Positions 1 through 9,476 of a stretch of 64,000 bases of DNA are shown here, one piece after another. The stretch is taken from positions 62,001 to 126,000 of the forward strand of contig JAMASS010000006.1 of assembly GCA_024761205.1 (NCBI GenBank), read 5' to 3'. Each line of letters opens with the position of its first letter. Within the stretch, counting starts at the first letter, position 1. The position numbers were made by a program, and so were the translations under genes. Source of the DNA: Limisphaerales bacterium (lineage in GTDB: Bacteria; Verrucomicrobiota; Verrucomicrobiia; Limisphaerales; AAA164-E04). The notes under the pieces are model-generated. The model saw only the letters and a program-made list of their open reading frames with translations. It was not told the DNA's origin and searched no databases.

Positions 1-39
1 CCATCTCCTTTCGGGACACAGTTACTTACAAAATTAAGA

Positions 40-240
40 ATGAATCCCGATCTAGCCCTTCGGCCTCGTCGCGAATTGACGGCGACTCGCCTTTACCCTC
101 ATCAAACTCCTGGTGGTGATTGCGATCATCGCGATTCTTGCCGGGAATGCTGCTTCCCGCCTTGTCCAAAGCGAAAAACAAGGCGCAGGGCGCCATCGAC
201 TTGAACAACAAGCAGAGACCATGCTCGCCATGACCATGTT
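40..240 (+). pseudogene. broken type IV pseudopilin-like gene (leader remnant)
   Basis: The prepilin leader reads [19 protein letters not shown] from position 89, then shifts frame into MLLPALSKAKNKAQGA. Together these match the verrucomicrobial pseudopilin N-terminus. The only nearby ATG (40) is in yet another frame, so at least two frame breaks are needed to read it. The glycine before the cleavage site is alanine, and the usual Glu at mature position 5 is lysine, which would be expected to impair processing or assembly. No convincing C-terminal half follows. This is a decayed copy of the family seen intact in motif at 5422 and 45731. Confidence 0.7.
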
Positions 241-864
241 GTCATAGACAGCGAGACTTTCCTGCCCTTGCCCGGCTCTGGGGCGGGAGTGGGAATCCGT
301 ATTCATGCTGACTCCATGGAAACGGACGCGCCTCGGCGCGCATGATTTCGAATCAGCTAGTGAACGTGGAACGCGACTAACTCTGGTCTTACCCGAGGCC
401 CACAAGGTCTATGTCTGTTCCACCGGCGCCATCAAGTCGAGAGGCAGCAAAGCGGGCCTCTTCAAGCAGTGCCAAGTTTGCGTCAGCAGCTACGTCTAGA
501 ACAGATCCGTTCACAGCTACAATCGACTGCTCGGGGGCCAAACGCACCAGCTTTTCTCCTTCCGAGCCATCGGTATATTGCAATGGGAAACGGATGGGAA
601 TAGGCTATCCTTCTTCAACGGCATATCGAGCTATCCCGAGGAGGGGAATCTCGCAGCGTCATGGCGGCGAGTGCTCCAAGACCACAACCCTGGACGTTGG
701 CGGGGGTGTCTATGTCGGCGCGTTCGGGGGGGCTGCGGAGCGAATCACCTATCGCCAATTCTACGAATTGACCGGCCCAGTAGATGCGCGGAACAAGGAT
801 TGGAACTACCCCAAGTTCCCAATGAACTTTGGAATCAACCCGACCCCTCGAAAGGCGGCATTCC
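241..864. other. unresolved stretch, possible coding remnants
   Basis: No intact gene is recognised. Short open stretches exist on both strands. One on the plus strand around 680-860 has protein-like composition (VGGGVYVGAFGGAAER, then RQFYELTGPVDARNKDWNYP). One on the minus strand at 389-583 also does (LALLEEARFAASRLDGAGG). I cannot assign either to a family. It may be the degraded tail of the pseudopilin or of another lost gene. Confidence 0.35.
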
Positions 865-2214
865 CTAAGCATTCGCTCGCGATGCTTCGCGACGATAGGC
901 CTCGGCCAAGAGCGAGACGGGATGCGCAAGACGGAGATTCTTTCCCTGCTGACGCACCCCATTTTGTATATGGAGCAAACACCCGGGGTTCCCCGTGGCG
1001 ACCGTCGAGGCGCCGATAGCATTGATATGACCCAGCTTACGATCCAGCAATTCGTTCGCCATCTCCGGTTGAACGATGTTGTAGATACCGGCACTCCCGC
1101 AACACCAATTACTCTCCGGCAATTCTGCAAGTTCTAGCCCGGGAATGGCTTTCAGGATTTCTCGCGGTTGGGCAGTGATCTTCTGTCCGTGACACAAATG
1201 ACAGGCCTCGTGATAGGTCACACGTTGCGATAGATTTGCGGCGTCTCCGGGCGGACGAAATTCGATCGCCACCAACCACTCATGGATGTCTTTTACCTTC
1301 CGTTCCCACTCCTCAGCCCGTTCGTAGTAAACAGGATCCTCTTTTAACAACGAGGCATAATGCTTCAGATGAGAACCACATCCCGCCGCATTGGTGATGA
1401 TGGCATCAAAGGATTCCGGTGGCAGCAAATCGATCTGCCGGCGCGCCAAATCCTTGGCGGCTTCCCTCTCACCGTTGTGGGCATGCAACGATCCACAGCA
1501 AGGTTGATTCGGCGGCGTGACGACCTCGCAGCCATTTTGCTTCAAGACTTCGAGGGTATCCAGATTAACGTCACTGAAGATCAAATCCTGAGCGCAACCA
1601 GTGAGCAGGGCGACCCGATAACGCGCGGGCGATTCGTCGGGTAAGGTCCGTGGCGCGATCAACTCATCTGAAAACCTTGGTTGGATCGTGGGCGTCATTG
1701 CTTCCAATTCCCGTAATCGCTCTGGCATCAACGCCATGACCCCGGAGTTTCGAACGAGCCACTGAAAACCCAATTGCTGGTACAAGCGCATCACGAGCCC
1801 GAGCACTTGGAGACGCGAATGATCCATAAAGAGCCATTTGAGCGTGATGAAGCGAATGAAACGCCGCCGGAGACTAGTCAGCACTTCCGCAGACTCGGCT
1901 TCCGCCCGTGCCTGCTCGAAAAGCTCAGCGTAGTTGACCCCCGCCGGACAAGCAGTCATACAGGCGAGACATCCCAAACAAAAATACATTTCATCGGCGA
2001 ACTCCTCTGTTGCAGTCAACTCCCCGTCAGCGATGGAACGCATCAAGGCAATGCGGCCCCTAGGGCTATTGCGCTCCAGTTTCGTCGCATCGTAAGTTGG
2101 ACAATTCGGCAGGCACAGCCCACAGTGCATGCATTGCTGCACAATCGAATAATCCAGATCTTCGAGATAGGAGCGACGACTAGAGGCCACCGACTGAGCT
2201 AGTTCCACCAACAT
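865..2214 (-). CDS. glcF: glycolate oxidase iron-sulfur subunit (GlcF/LutA type)
   Basis: This 449-residue (Fe-S)-binding subunit passes electrons from the flavin subunit GlcD to the quinone pool during glycolate or related 2-hydroxyacid oxidation. Two 4Fe-4S clusters are visible: C28xxC31xxC34xxxC38 and C79xxC82xxC85xxxC89, each closing with CP. They are followed by two cysteine-rich CCG domains (NQPCCGSLHAHNG and NWCCGSAGIYN), as expected for the family. It is the last gene of a minus-strand set glcD, membrane protein, glcF, with a gap of about 70 bp upstream. Length is slightly above the roughly 400-430 usual. Lactate or another 2-hydroxyacid cannot be excluded as the substrate from sequence alone. 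Confidence 0.9.
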   Translation of the reverse strand: MLVELAQSVASSRRSYLEDLDYSIVQQCMHCGLCLPNCPTYDATKLERNSPRGRIALMRSIADGELTATEEFADEMYFCLGCLACMTACPAGVNYAELFEQARAEAESAEVLTSLRRRFIRFITLKWLFMDHSRLQVLGLVMRLYQQLGFQWLVRNSGVMALMPERLRELEAMTPTIQPRFSDELIAPRTLPDESPARYRVALLTGCAQDLIFSDVNLDTLEVLKQNGCEVVTPPNQPCCGSLHAHNGEREAAKDLARRQIDLLPPESFDAIITNAAGCGSHLKHYASLLKEDPVYYERAEEWERKVKDIHEWLVAIEFRPPGDAANLSQRVTYHEACHLCHGQKITAQPREILKAIPGLELAELPESNWCCGSAGIYNIVQPEMANELLDRKLGHINAIGASTVATGNPGCLLHIQNGVRQQGKNLRLAHPVSLLAEAYRREASRANA

Positions 2215-2286
2215 GATTCAATCGGGAAGCGTGGCACGCACTCGGTTCGAGACAACAAGCTCAGACTCAAGCATCAACACGGCAAC

Positions 2287-2736
2287 TCATCCGGTGAAAG
2301 CGCATTCCGCTCCTCGTCCGCACGTAAGAAATGAATCGTCTGCAAAAAGAGAAGCGTGACGGCCGATAACGAAAAACCCCGCGAAGCCCACGTCCGACAA
2401 CTTCTCCTGGGAGATGCCCCTAAGCGAATACGCCATCGCCGCAAAGGTTCCGCCAAGCCCCAGCACCGTTAATCCATAAAACCAGCGACGGCGTGAGGGC
2501 TGACCGGCACCCGAGTTGGTCAACAAGTTCGTAGAGAAAAACGCCCGGCAGCCCCAAAAGCTCAACCAGGCAATGATCAGAAAACTCGCCCAAGCCTTCC
2601 AACTCAAGGCAAACTGAACCGCCGGATTGGCGAACGCAATCGAAAACACAAAGGCCACCACCACGCCCCTCCCAAAGGATGAGGACAAGGTGATCAACCA
2701 CTCAAGACTGAATCGCCGATGATATTCTTCAATCAT
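2287..2736 (-). CDS. small membrane protein between glcD and glcF, C-terminus probably frameshifted
   Basis: The 149-residue product has three clear hydrophobic segments: VVVAFVFSIAF, ASFLIIAWLSFW and GLTVLGLGGTFAAMAYS. No family is recognised. Its place between glcD and glcF suggests a quinone-side or membrane-anchor role for the glycolate oxidase complex, which is inference. The tail after LSDVGFAGF is polar and odd. A neighbouring frame (ending at 2274) instead gives a fourth hydrophobic helix, SLSAVTLLFLQTIHFL, then RADEERNALSPDELPC. A single-base shift near 2380 would join the two, so the ancestral protein probably ended in that frame. Confidence 0.6.
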   Translation of the reverse strand: MIEEYHRRFSLEWLITLSSSFGRGVVVAFVFSIAFANPAVQFALSWKAWASFLIIAWLSFWGCRAFFSTNLLTNSGAGQPSRRRWFYGLTVLGLGGTFAAMAYSLRGISQEKLSDVGFAGFFVIGRHASLFADDSFLTCGRGAECAFTG

Positions 2737-2771
2737 TAATCATATCCAAACTAAACTATCGAACTTTCCTC

Positions 2772-4154
2772 TCAATCAAATATCTTTCCGGGATTTAGGA
2801 TTCCCTTCGGATCCAAGGATCTCCGCACGTCACGTAAGACATTCATCTGCGTTTTGCCCACAAAAGCGGGCAAGAACGATTTTTTAGCCAGCCCCACCCC
2901 ATGTTCACCCGTGATAGTTCCGCCCAGTCGAATCGCCTCATCAAAGATCTCTTTAAACGCTTTCTCAACCCGGTGAATTTCCCCTTTCTTCCGCTCATCA
3001 GTCAGAAAAGTCGGGTGGAGATTGCCGTCTCCCATGTGCCCGAAGGTCCCTATTTTTAACTTATAGCGCTTCGCGACCTGATTCACAAACCGAATCATGG
3101 TCGCCAACTCACTGCGCGGCACTGTAGCATCCTCAAGAATCGTGGTCGGCGCCATTCTTGCCAGGGCTGAAAAGGCAGTCCGGCGAGCGCTGGCCAACTT
3201 GACCCCCTCGGCTGCCGTTTTCGCGACCCACAGTTCCCGACAACCCAGTTCCTTACAAATACGCTCCATTTCACTAGCCTCTTCCGCCACGACCGCAGGA
3301 TGACCGTCCGTCTCCATCAGCAGCAATGCCTCACACTCAAGAGGAAGCCCGATCTTAGCGAAATCCTCGACGCAATGAATAGTGGTACGATCCAAGAACT
3401 CCAAAGTGCAGGGAATGATCTTCGCCGCGATGATCGCCGAAACGGCCTCCGCAGCGCGGTCCATCTCATCGAACGTGGCTACCATGGTCTTCTTGGCCGC
3501 AGGCTTTGGAATCAAGCGCAGGAGAATCTTGGTAATCACACCCAACGTCCCTTCCGAGCCGACGAAGAGGTCCTTTAACGAATAACCAGCCACATCCTTG
3601 ACACACTTATTCCCCATCCACATCACCTCTCCCTGCGGCAAGACCACCTCCATCCCCATAACGTAGTTCCGGGTCACGCCATACTTTAGCCCGCGCAACC
3701 CGCCTGAGTTCTCCGCCACGTTTCCCCCAATGGTAGAGACCTTCATCGATCCCGGATCCGGCGGATAAAACAAGCCCACTTTCTCGGCGGCATTGAAAAT
3801 ATTGAGCGTCGTCACCCCCGGCTCCGCCAAGAGCGTGAGGTTTTTCTCATCGACCTCTAAAATGGAATCCATCTTCACGGTACAGAGGACGATACAATCA
3901 CGGCTGGGAAGACTCCCCCCGCTGAGACCGGTACCGGAGCCACGCGTCACCACCGCGATCTTGGACTGATTGGCCAACTTGAGAATGGCTGCAATTTCGT
4001 CGGTCGAACTCGCGAAGACGACGCATCCGGGCAATTGCTTTAGAGCGGCCGTTCCATCAAACGAATAGGGAATCAGGTCTTCCCGGCGGGTGAGGACATT
4101 AGCTTTGCCAACGATCGTGGTGAGTTCTGGTAGAACCTGATTCTTCAGCCCCAT
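2772..4154 (-). CDS. glcD: glycolate oxidase FAD-binding subunit
   Basis: This 460-residue FAD-dependent 2-hydroxyacid dehydrogenase has an N-terminal FAD_binding_4 domain, with the typical PGVTTLNIF, YPPDPGSMKVSTIGGNVAEN and VGSEGTLGVIT blocks. A C-terminal FAD-oxidase domain carries FGHMGDGNLHPTF and GEHGVGLAKK. It oxidises glycolate (or D-lactate) and hands electrons to GlcF. It is first in the minus-strand operon, with 35 bp to the membrane-protein gene. Length matches the family and the gene is intact. The glycolate/lactate assignment rests on pairing with GlcF. Confidence 0.92.
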   Translation of the reverse strand: MGLKNQVLPELTTIVGKANVLTRREDLIPYSFDGTAALKQLPGCVVFASSTDEIAAILKLANQSKIAVVTRGSGTGLSGGSLPSRDCIVLCTVKMDSILEVDEKNLTLLAEPGVTTLNIFNAAEKVGLFYPPDPGSMKVSTIGGNVAENSGGLRGLKYGVTRNYVMGMEVVLPQGEVMWMGNKCVKDVAGYSLKDLFVGSEGTLGVITKILLRLIPKPAAKKTMVATFDEMDRAAEAVSAIIAAKIIPCTLEFLDRTTIHCVEDFAKIGLPLECEALLLMETDGHPAVVAEEASEMERICKELGCRELWVAKTAAEGVKLASARRTAFSALARMAPTTILEDATVPRSELATMIRFVNQVAKRYKLKIGTFGHMGDGNLHPTFLTDERKKGEIHRVEKAFKEIFDEAIRLGGTITGEHGVGLAKKSFLPAFVGKTQMNVLRDVRRSLDPKGILNPGKIFD

Positions 4155-4252
4155 AAACTAGGCGACTGAGAATGCGTCATGCCCCGATGCGGGTCAATCA
4201 AAGTTTAGGAAAAGCGGGAAAGAAGCGCGGACAGGAGCGCCCTGCTCCGTGT

Positions 4253-5287
4253 TCATTTACCGGCGCCCCTGACTCCGAGAATGAACAGTTGCCTCGCCTT
4301 CCCATCTACCGCCAAACCCGGAACCAATTCTTGTTGCCCTTTCGATTCCAGCACGGCGAAGGATCTTGTCGTAGGTCCCCGACAACCACTTGCCGATGGA
4401 AAAAGCCCTCCGATATGCCGCCGCCTGCGAGTTAAATTACCGCCGTCAACATCCATGACGAACGAAGCATTGATCCAGATTGCCCGTTTATCAAAGTCGC
4501 CGCGCGAACGAAAAAGAAAATGCGATCTCCTTCCCGACTCCACAACGTGTGATTGATAAACAAAGGCGCCTGCGCAACATGAGCAATCTCACCCATGAGC
4601 CGCTCCGCCAGAGTCTTGAAAAAAAAACAGCAGCCGAAAACTTGCCAAAAGCAACATCCACACGAAAAATCCTGTCATCCTCGGGATGCTTGACACCCTG
4701 CGTCCAATCGTAGTCCCCTGTGTAGCCGGTCACTCGGCGGAACCGACCGAGTCGGCCATAGTTAATTCCCAAAAACGCGCCACCGCCCTGGGCCACGCCG
4801 CGATTGCCAAAGGGAGTGTCGTCATAGCAAAACTCACGGAACTTGGTGCTCGCCCTTTGGCTCCGATAAATCGAACCATACACAAAACGCCTTTCCAGTA
4901 GTCGGATCTCGGTCATTGAAGAAAAACTGAGTGCCCGGAAACTCCGGATTCCAATAGAACATCATGCCTTATTGCGGATTCCACACTCGGGTCTCCGCCA
5001 CTACCTCAACCGCAAATTCGCGTTCAGTATCTATCAGGACGATCTCAGCAGGCCCATTGCCGTCCGGGAGATGATCCTGAAAAGAAGTCCGCATTGCCAG
5101 GATGCAGCTACTCATCGCCATTCCAGGGAATGTTTTGCACATGCCCAATGTAGCCAAAGAAATGATCCTGCAACCCAAAGGTAATCTGCTGGGAACGCAA
5201 CTGAAACGGTGCTTCGCCCCGCAACAGATTCGCTGTGAAAAGCAGCACACGGCATACTGCCAAGGCAAATCTGAGGATACGATTCAT
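4253..5287 (-). pseudogene. broken secreted TolB/WD40-like beta-propeller gene
   Basis: Pieces of one protein appear in order in changing minus-strand frames. A signal peptide starts at 5287 ([17 protein letters not shown]). Next come FGLQDHFFGYIGHVQNIPWNGDE, then HLPDGNGPAEIVLIDTERE with AETRVWNPQ, then FFFNDRDPTTGKAF, then GGGAFLGINYGRLGRFR and KHPEDDRIFRVD, and finally pieces to 4253. The order and motifs (NDR, LNFGRL-like, PEDDGI-like) resemble verrucomicrobial and planctomycete secreted propellers related to TolB or oligogalacturonide-lyase repeats. At least three frame breaks make it non-functional. The family name is from memory of related sequences. Confidence 0.6.
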
Positions 5288-5421
5288 CGCTAAGGCTTTC
5301 GCAGGAGGCAACATCCCGCCAAACTGTTCACAACGCAGACAATTTTCCAGCCATCTTCTTTGCTTCCCAATCATGGCCCATCTCCTCTATGGTACATCAC
5401 AACTTTCGGACTATTCTCCTC

Positions 5422-6232
5422 ATGCGTTTTCAATTTTATTTTCGCCCAAGGCACGTTCTCGGTTTCACCCTCATCGAATTGCTAATCGTCATCGCCATCA
5501 TTGCCATCCTCTCCGGCATGTTGCTGCCAGCTCTTGGCAAGGCGAAGGCCAAGGCCAAGGGGATCAAATGCCTGAGCAACCTGCGCCAGATGGGAATCGC
5601 AATGATCGCCTACATCGACGACAACCAGCGCTATCCGGTCGGCATCAATCGAGAACGAGGCAACGCGTGGATCTGGCCCGCACTCCTCCGTCAATACATG
5701 GGACTCGGCGGCAATGTCGGAGTTATTCAATTGCCCCATCGCGCCGCCCGATGCGCAATGGAAGGTTGAGTTCGGCAGCGGCCTGCCAGCCGAAGACGGC
5801 TACCTGGCAGATGAAGTCCGCTTGCGGCCCGGTGGCAACAGCTTCATGAGCTATGGCTACAATGTTTGGGGAGCCTGGGCGGGGCAAAACCCCAACACCG
5901 GATTGGGCGTTTACAAGGGCGATCCGGTCTATGGCGGCGCACGGGAGACATCCGTGAGAGTGCCAACTGATATGATCGCCATTGGCGACAGCAATTGGGA
6001 CCTCGACAAGAAAGGAGATCGCGATTGGAGCGGGTTCATCGGAATGTATGAGGAACGCCAATGGCCCCTGGAACTCCATAGCAGTCGCGCCAATATCCTG
6101 TTCGCCGACAGACATATTCAACCCCTTGCACGACGGGAAATGATTGCGCAACTCGTGGAAGGCCGGGCCGAGAAGGAACGCGTCGCACGTCGCTGGAATC
6201 GCGATCATAAACCCCACCTCACCCCGAACTGA
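5422..6232 (+). pseudogene. frameshifted pseudopilin-like protein (prepilin leader plus H-X9-DG type tail)
   Basis: The first part (5422-5720) has a classic leader, [16 protein letters not shown], then [24 protein letters not shown] and a DNQRYP segment. The second part (from about 5714, other frame) continues with [23 protein letters not shown] and IAIGDSNWD. It ends in LHSSRANILFADRHIQPL, the H-X9-DG-like tail with DR in place of DG. A one-base shift near 5718 joins the two into about 270 residues. This is a Verrucomicrobiota pseudopilin paralogue that would be cleaved and exported by the type II/IV pilus peptidase if intact. Only one break is needed, so it may be a recent loss or a local sequence error. 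Confidence 0.8.
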
Positions 6233-6242
6233 GCTCCCGCGT

Positions 6243-6273
6243 GATGAAGGTGGGGCGAGACTCCCTCGAGCCG
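6243..6273 (+). repeat. dispersed repeat family B, copy 1
   Basis: GGGGCGAGACTCCCTCGAGC followed by CG lies just after the pseudopilin stop. It closely matches 11569-11593 (GGCGAGACTCCTTCGAGCCG), and more loosely the reverse strand at 58508-58531. All copies are intergenic. The role is unknown. Confidence 0.6.
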
Positions 6274-6835
6274 CTATCGCCAGCGCTCGGTCAATCTTTC
6301 CCAAGAACAACAGACAACCGCCGCACCACTCCTCTGATTGCTCAAAGGCCATGCAGCCCAGCCGATTGGCATATGGGTTGGGAATCCGCCCACAAAGCCT
6401 CCGGCGAGGAATGGCAGGCCCCATTTCAAGCGTAACTGCTCAACGTCCACCGGTGTCATCCGCTACATGGCAGCAGACCGGTTAAAGCACTTACCCCTGT
6501 CTTGGAGATTTTGAACTTCCTCGCCCCGGCGGCACAGCAAAAAGCTTGGCGTGACACAGCTGTCCAGCATTGGAAAAAATTTTTCGCAAAACCCGACAAT
6601 CACAATCCGGACAGCGGCCAGAGCAATCAAGCGTGGCCTCCTAGCGAAATTTCTGTCAGAGCGCGATAATCGTCCAGTAACGATAAAAAATGCGGGATTT
6701 TCTAGGTTAAGGCGTTGGCTTTCTTTTGGCGGCGCGGGATTCGTTTCAGCGCCCAGGGAATAAGCGCAAAGGACTGCATCCGGTTTGAGCCATCCAAAGG
6801 CCGCTCGCCGGTTTCCTTGATTTTCGGACGGGCCC
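6274..6835. other. no recognisable gene
   Basis: Short overlapping open frames exist on both strands, but none has a recognisable motif or ribosome binding site. One minus-strand piece (LPFLAGGFVGGFPTHMPIGW, about 6340-6440) looks protein-like and could be a remnant. The stretch separates the pseudopilin from the IS1595 remnant. Confidence 0.4.
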
Positions 6836-6839
6836 GCCA

Positions 6840-7350
6840 CTGCCGCCATCATGGGCCCGGCCTTTCTTCGCGGATTGTGGCGATGGCAGGATTCATCGGC
6901 ATGTTTTCGCGGTTGCCGGCAGCTCACGCCGTGGAACTAGCCCAACCTGCCACGCTCCGGCAGAGCCCAGAGGCCTTCCATCGAATTGGCGTGGATGCTC
7001 CCGCCCCCAGGCCCCTTCTCCTAGCGAACAAGGTCGTGCGGCGACAGCTTCTCCATGCCGCAGAGGCCCTTGTCCGCGCCGGTCATCAAGCGCACGGCTT
7101 TCGCATCCGCCCGTTCCCGCACAAAGGCTCTGGGAGGGCTTGCCTTTCATCTTATCCTTGGCGGCAGCTTTCCCGCCCTGCTGATGCCGCCGTCAATAAC
7201 GGGCGCTTTCTGGGCCCCCCCCCGCTCCGGTTTGGTCCATTGCCCGCCGCCTCCGCTTGGCTATCCGCCCGCCCGCTTGCTTCCAGACCGAGGGAAGGCT
7301 GAACAATCTCTTTTTCGCATTGAGAACAAGGAGGATTGCCGGAAACCATT
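6840..7350 (-). mobile_element. decayed IS1595-family transposase (C-terminal half)
   Basis: The minus strand, read with frame changes, gives a KAPVIDGGISRAGK segment, then DADAKAV-like and LMTGADKGLCGMEKLSPHDL, then SIHANSMEGLWALPERGRL, GQFHGVSCRQL and a DESCHRHN terminus. These correspond to the IS1595 DDE core: TPV, the DE motif region, VHTNxIEGFWSLLKRG, and YHHVSxKHLxRYLDEFxFRYN. Several stops and shifts are present, so the element is dead. It contains a 9-C run at 7215-7223. No terminal repeats could be defined. Confidence 0.6.
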
Positions 7351-7429
7351 CAAAAATCACGGCGATGTCCATGACCCAAGCAGCCCATCACAAGCCAAAA
7401 GAAAGCCGCCACCTTAAACCAGGAAATCC

Positions 7430-7735
7430 CGTTGCCTTTTCTCCATGCCTTCATAGACGAGCTTCATCACATCTTTCCCTTCAAAATGCGCCTCCATCAA
7501 TCCACTGGAATTGCCGTAGCCCGGTTTTGCCCACCATTCTTAAAGATCACGGCCAGAAAATTGGCCTGCATGTGATTAAAGTATGCTTCGCTTTCAGAGA
7601 TGCTTGAGCAAGGCATTGTGTTTCGTTCCACCACCCTGTTCACAGAGCGGCATCTAGCTTTTGAGGCCTTTTCCGACCGAGGCGTTGAGGCCCGCCAAGG
7701 ACTCGCGTTCAAAGTCATCTGCTGATTTTGCCATC
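7430..7735 (-). pseudogene. remnant of a small unrecognised protein next to the SRPBCC pseudogene
   Basis: Reading the minus strand in alternating frames gives MAKSADDFERESLAGLNASV, then MPLCEQGGGTKHNALLKHL, SESEAYFNHMQANFLAVIF and SSGLMEAHFEGKDVMKLVYE. These are clearly coding-like, but I do not recognise the family. The piece lies directly downstream of the arsR-SRPBCC remnant on the same strand, so it was probably the third gene of that operon. At least three breaks are present. Confidence 0.4.
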
Positions 7736-7794
7736 GCTGTTCTCGCCTATCGATTCACTACCAATTCCTCCAACGGCCATCGCTCACTTGAGCT

Positions 7795-8279
7795 CACCTT
7801 GGGCGTGAAGGGTTTCATCAAGCGACACATCAACAAGATGAATCGCGACTGCAACGGCGGCTTACCATTTTCAATCATGCTTTTAAGCATGTTGGCAATG
7901 ATCGTTCCGCCCCGGAGCTCATGTCACTTTCCGTCGGTGTGCCTTCGTGAAGGTCTTCGGAGAGCAGGGTAAATTCAGTCCCGCCGCCGAATCCCTTCAA
8001 TTCATAGGTCACCTTACACGGCGGATCGTTTCGCTGTGTAAACTTGAAGTTATGAGAAAACTTGAGGGGGTGGATCCACTTCGAGGATTTCGCCGACCAC
8101 ACCGGTGTAATTGCCGCAATCCGTCCGCATTCGTATCTGCACCCCAAGACTTAGTCCGGCCGTGTACATGACTGCCCAAAAAAGAACGGCAATGGCTCGT
8201 CCCATTCCGTCAATGCCTCCCAACCCTTTTCTATCGGTCCATTAATTTGGACGCGAGTCACGTTCTTCTTGCTGTTCAT
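7795..8279 (-). pseudogene. broken SRPBCC/AHSA1-type protein
   Basis: The reading starts at 8279 with MNSKKNVTRVQINGPIEKGW, continues TEWDEPLPFFFGQSC, then in other frames GNYTGVV, LKFSHNFKFTQRNDPPCKVT and FGGGTEFTLLSEDL, and ends in LPTCLKA. The order matches START/SRPBCC proteins of the AHSA1 type: an N-terminal strand with a P-x-E-KVW-like motif, an RxTYEL strand, and GTxxTLxxE. Such proteins often pair with an ArsR regulator, as here. Frame changes near 8160 and 7880 disrupt it. Confidence 0.6.
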
Positions 8280-8282
8280 GGT

Positions 8283-8616
8283 TTCACTCTTCCTATCTGA
8301 TACTTCAAAATCCATCGCCTTACCGGTCCAAAAATGAGGAGTATTCCGTGGTCCAGCGATCATAAACCATCTGACCTTGGCCCTGCGTTGAAGTAGAGTT
8401 CACGAACGCATCCGGACTTCCGCAAGGCCACTAGCACGCGGCGGCTTCCAACATGCCAAGATGTTTCATCACCTCGATCCGGCTCATCTCAAAATACTTC
8501 GCAACATCATTCACTCTGCATCCTGGCATCCGCTTGATAATATCCAACATCTTCCGCCGCCCCCACATGTGCAGCACCAGAAACATCTGATCCAACCGAC
8601 CCTCTTCCGGTTTCAA
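8283..8616 (-). pseudogene. broken ArsR-family transcriptional regulator
   Basis: The first 60 residues carry an ArsR winged helix-turn-helix: LHMWGRRKMLDIIKRM, then CRVNDVAKYFEMSRIEVMKH and LGMLEAA. After a premature stop at 8431, the expected continuation is in other frames (ALRKSGCVRELYFNAGP, MVYDRWTTEYSSF, WTGKAMDFE), reaching the start of the SRPBCC gene. ArsR-SRPBCC pairs usually form one autoregulated operon. Both members are decayed here. Confidence 0.6.
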
Positions 8617-8721
8617 TAGGCAATTTATTGGTTACTTATTTTCAGGGATGTCAGCCTCTGTTTACGGAAGACCTTTAGCCCGGGGGATGGTTCAAGTCAG
8701 AAAGTCTATCGCGAGAAATCC

Positions 8722-8757
8722 AAAGCGGTGAAGCATCGCCGCACTCCAAAACCTGAC
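8722..8757 (+). repeat. dispersed repeat family A, copy 1
   Basis: AAAGCGGTGAAGCATCGCCG followed by CACTCCAAAACCTGACG. It shares both arms with copies at 42196-42235 (minus) and, over the first arm, 45815-45842 (plus) and 54282-54307 (minus). It sits in the gene-free stretch 8617-8938, where I see nothing else. Confidence 0.65.
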
Positions 8758-8938
8758 GGTAGCTCGCAAGATGCCCTTTAACGAGACAGCTTCCTGTGCG
8801 TCATCCGAAGCCTTGGCGGAGGATGAAATTGCGGTGATCCTCCATCGCTTTCACCCGGATATTCCCGGCATTCAATAAAAACGAGCCGATTCACATCGAC
8901 TGCTATAACTATTAGAGAGCTTTAGATCACGCAAGCCG

Positions 8939-9439
8939 TCACTCCACCACTCGCTTGGGATAATCAAAGTCGACAAAGACTTGCTTCGGATCGTCGCCAA
9001 AGTTCGCCCAATAATCCCCGTCATACTCGCATGCCAATATCCCGCAGGTGGGCACGTTCGAAATATCGGATCGCCCCAGCGCATGCGCCAGCTCAGTGAT
9101 CGTCGGGTTGTGCCCCACCATCATGGCCGTCGTCCATGATTCATCAAGCTGTTGAATCAACCGCAACCATTGATCAACTGACGCCCCATAAAGCGCTTCC
9201 TCCACCCGGACCTTGCTTTTCGAAACACCCAAGCCGTCGATAAAAAATCGCAGCGTTTCCTGGGCACGCTTCACCGGACTCGTAATCATTTGATCGAAAC
9301 GCACGCCCTTGGCCCGCAAGCGCTCGGCCATCATGGGGCCGTTGCGCATGCCCCGCCGATTCAGCGGACGATCACGATCTGCCAAACCAGGATCCGCCCA
9401 GCTAGACTTTGCATGCCGCACCAGATAAAGGGTCTTCAT
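8939..9439 (-). CDS. sixA: phosphohistidine phosphatase SixA
   Basis: This 166-residue histidine-phosphatase-superfamily protein starts MKTLYLVRHAKSSW with the catalytic RHG-type motif (RHA, His9). The second arm is ITSPVKRAQETL and the late catalytic histidine is in MMVGHNPTITELA. Length and motif order match SixA, which dephosphorylates phosphohistidine on phosphotransfer proteins. It lies about 40 bp downstream of the GH32 gene on the same strand, so co-transcription is possible but functionally unclear. The gene is intact. Confidence 0.88.
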   Translation of the reverse strand: MKTLYLVRHAKSSWADPGLADRDRPLNRRGMRNGPMMAERLRAKGVRFDQMITSPVKRAQETLRFFIDGLGVSKSKVRVEEALYGASVDQWLRLIQQLDESWTTAMMVGHNPTITELAHALGRSDISNVPTCGILACEYDGDYWANFGDDPKQVFVDFDYPKRVVE

Positions 9440-9476
9440 AAACGATCTACCGAGTCAGATATCGGACTGCCAACGA

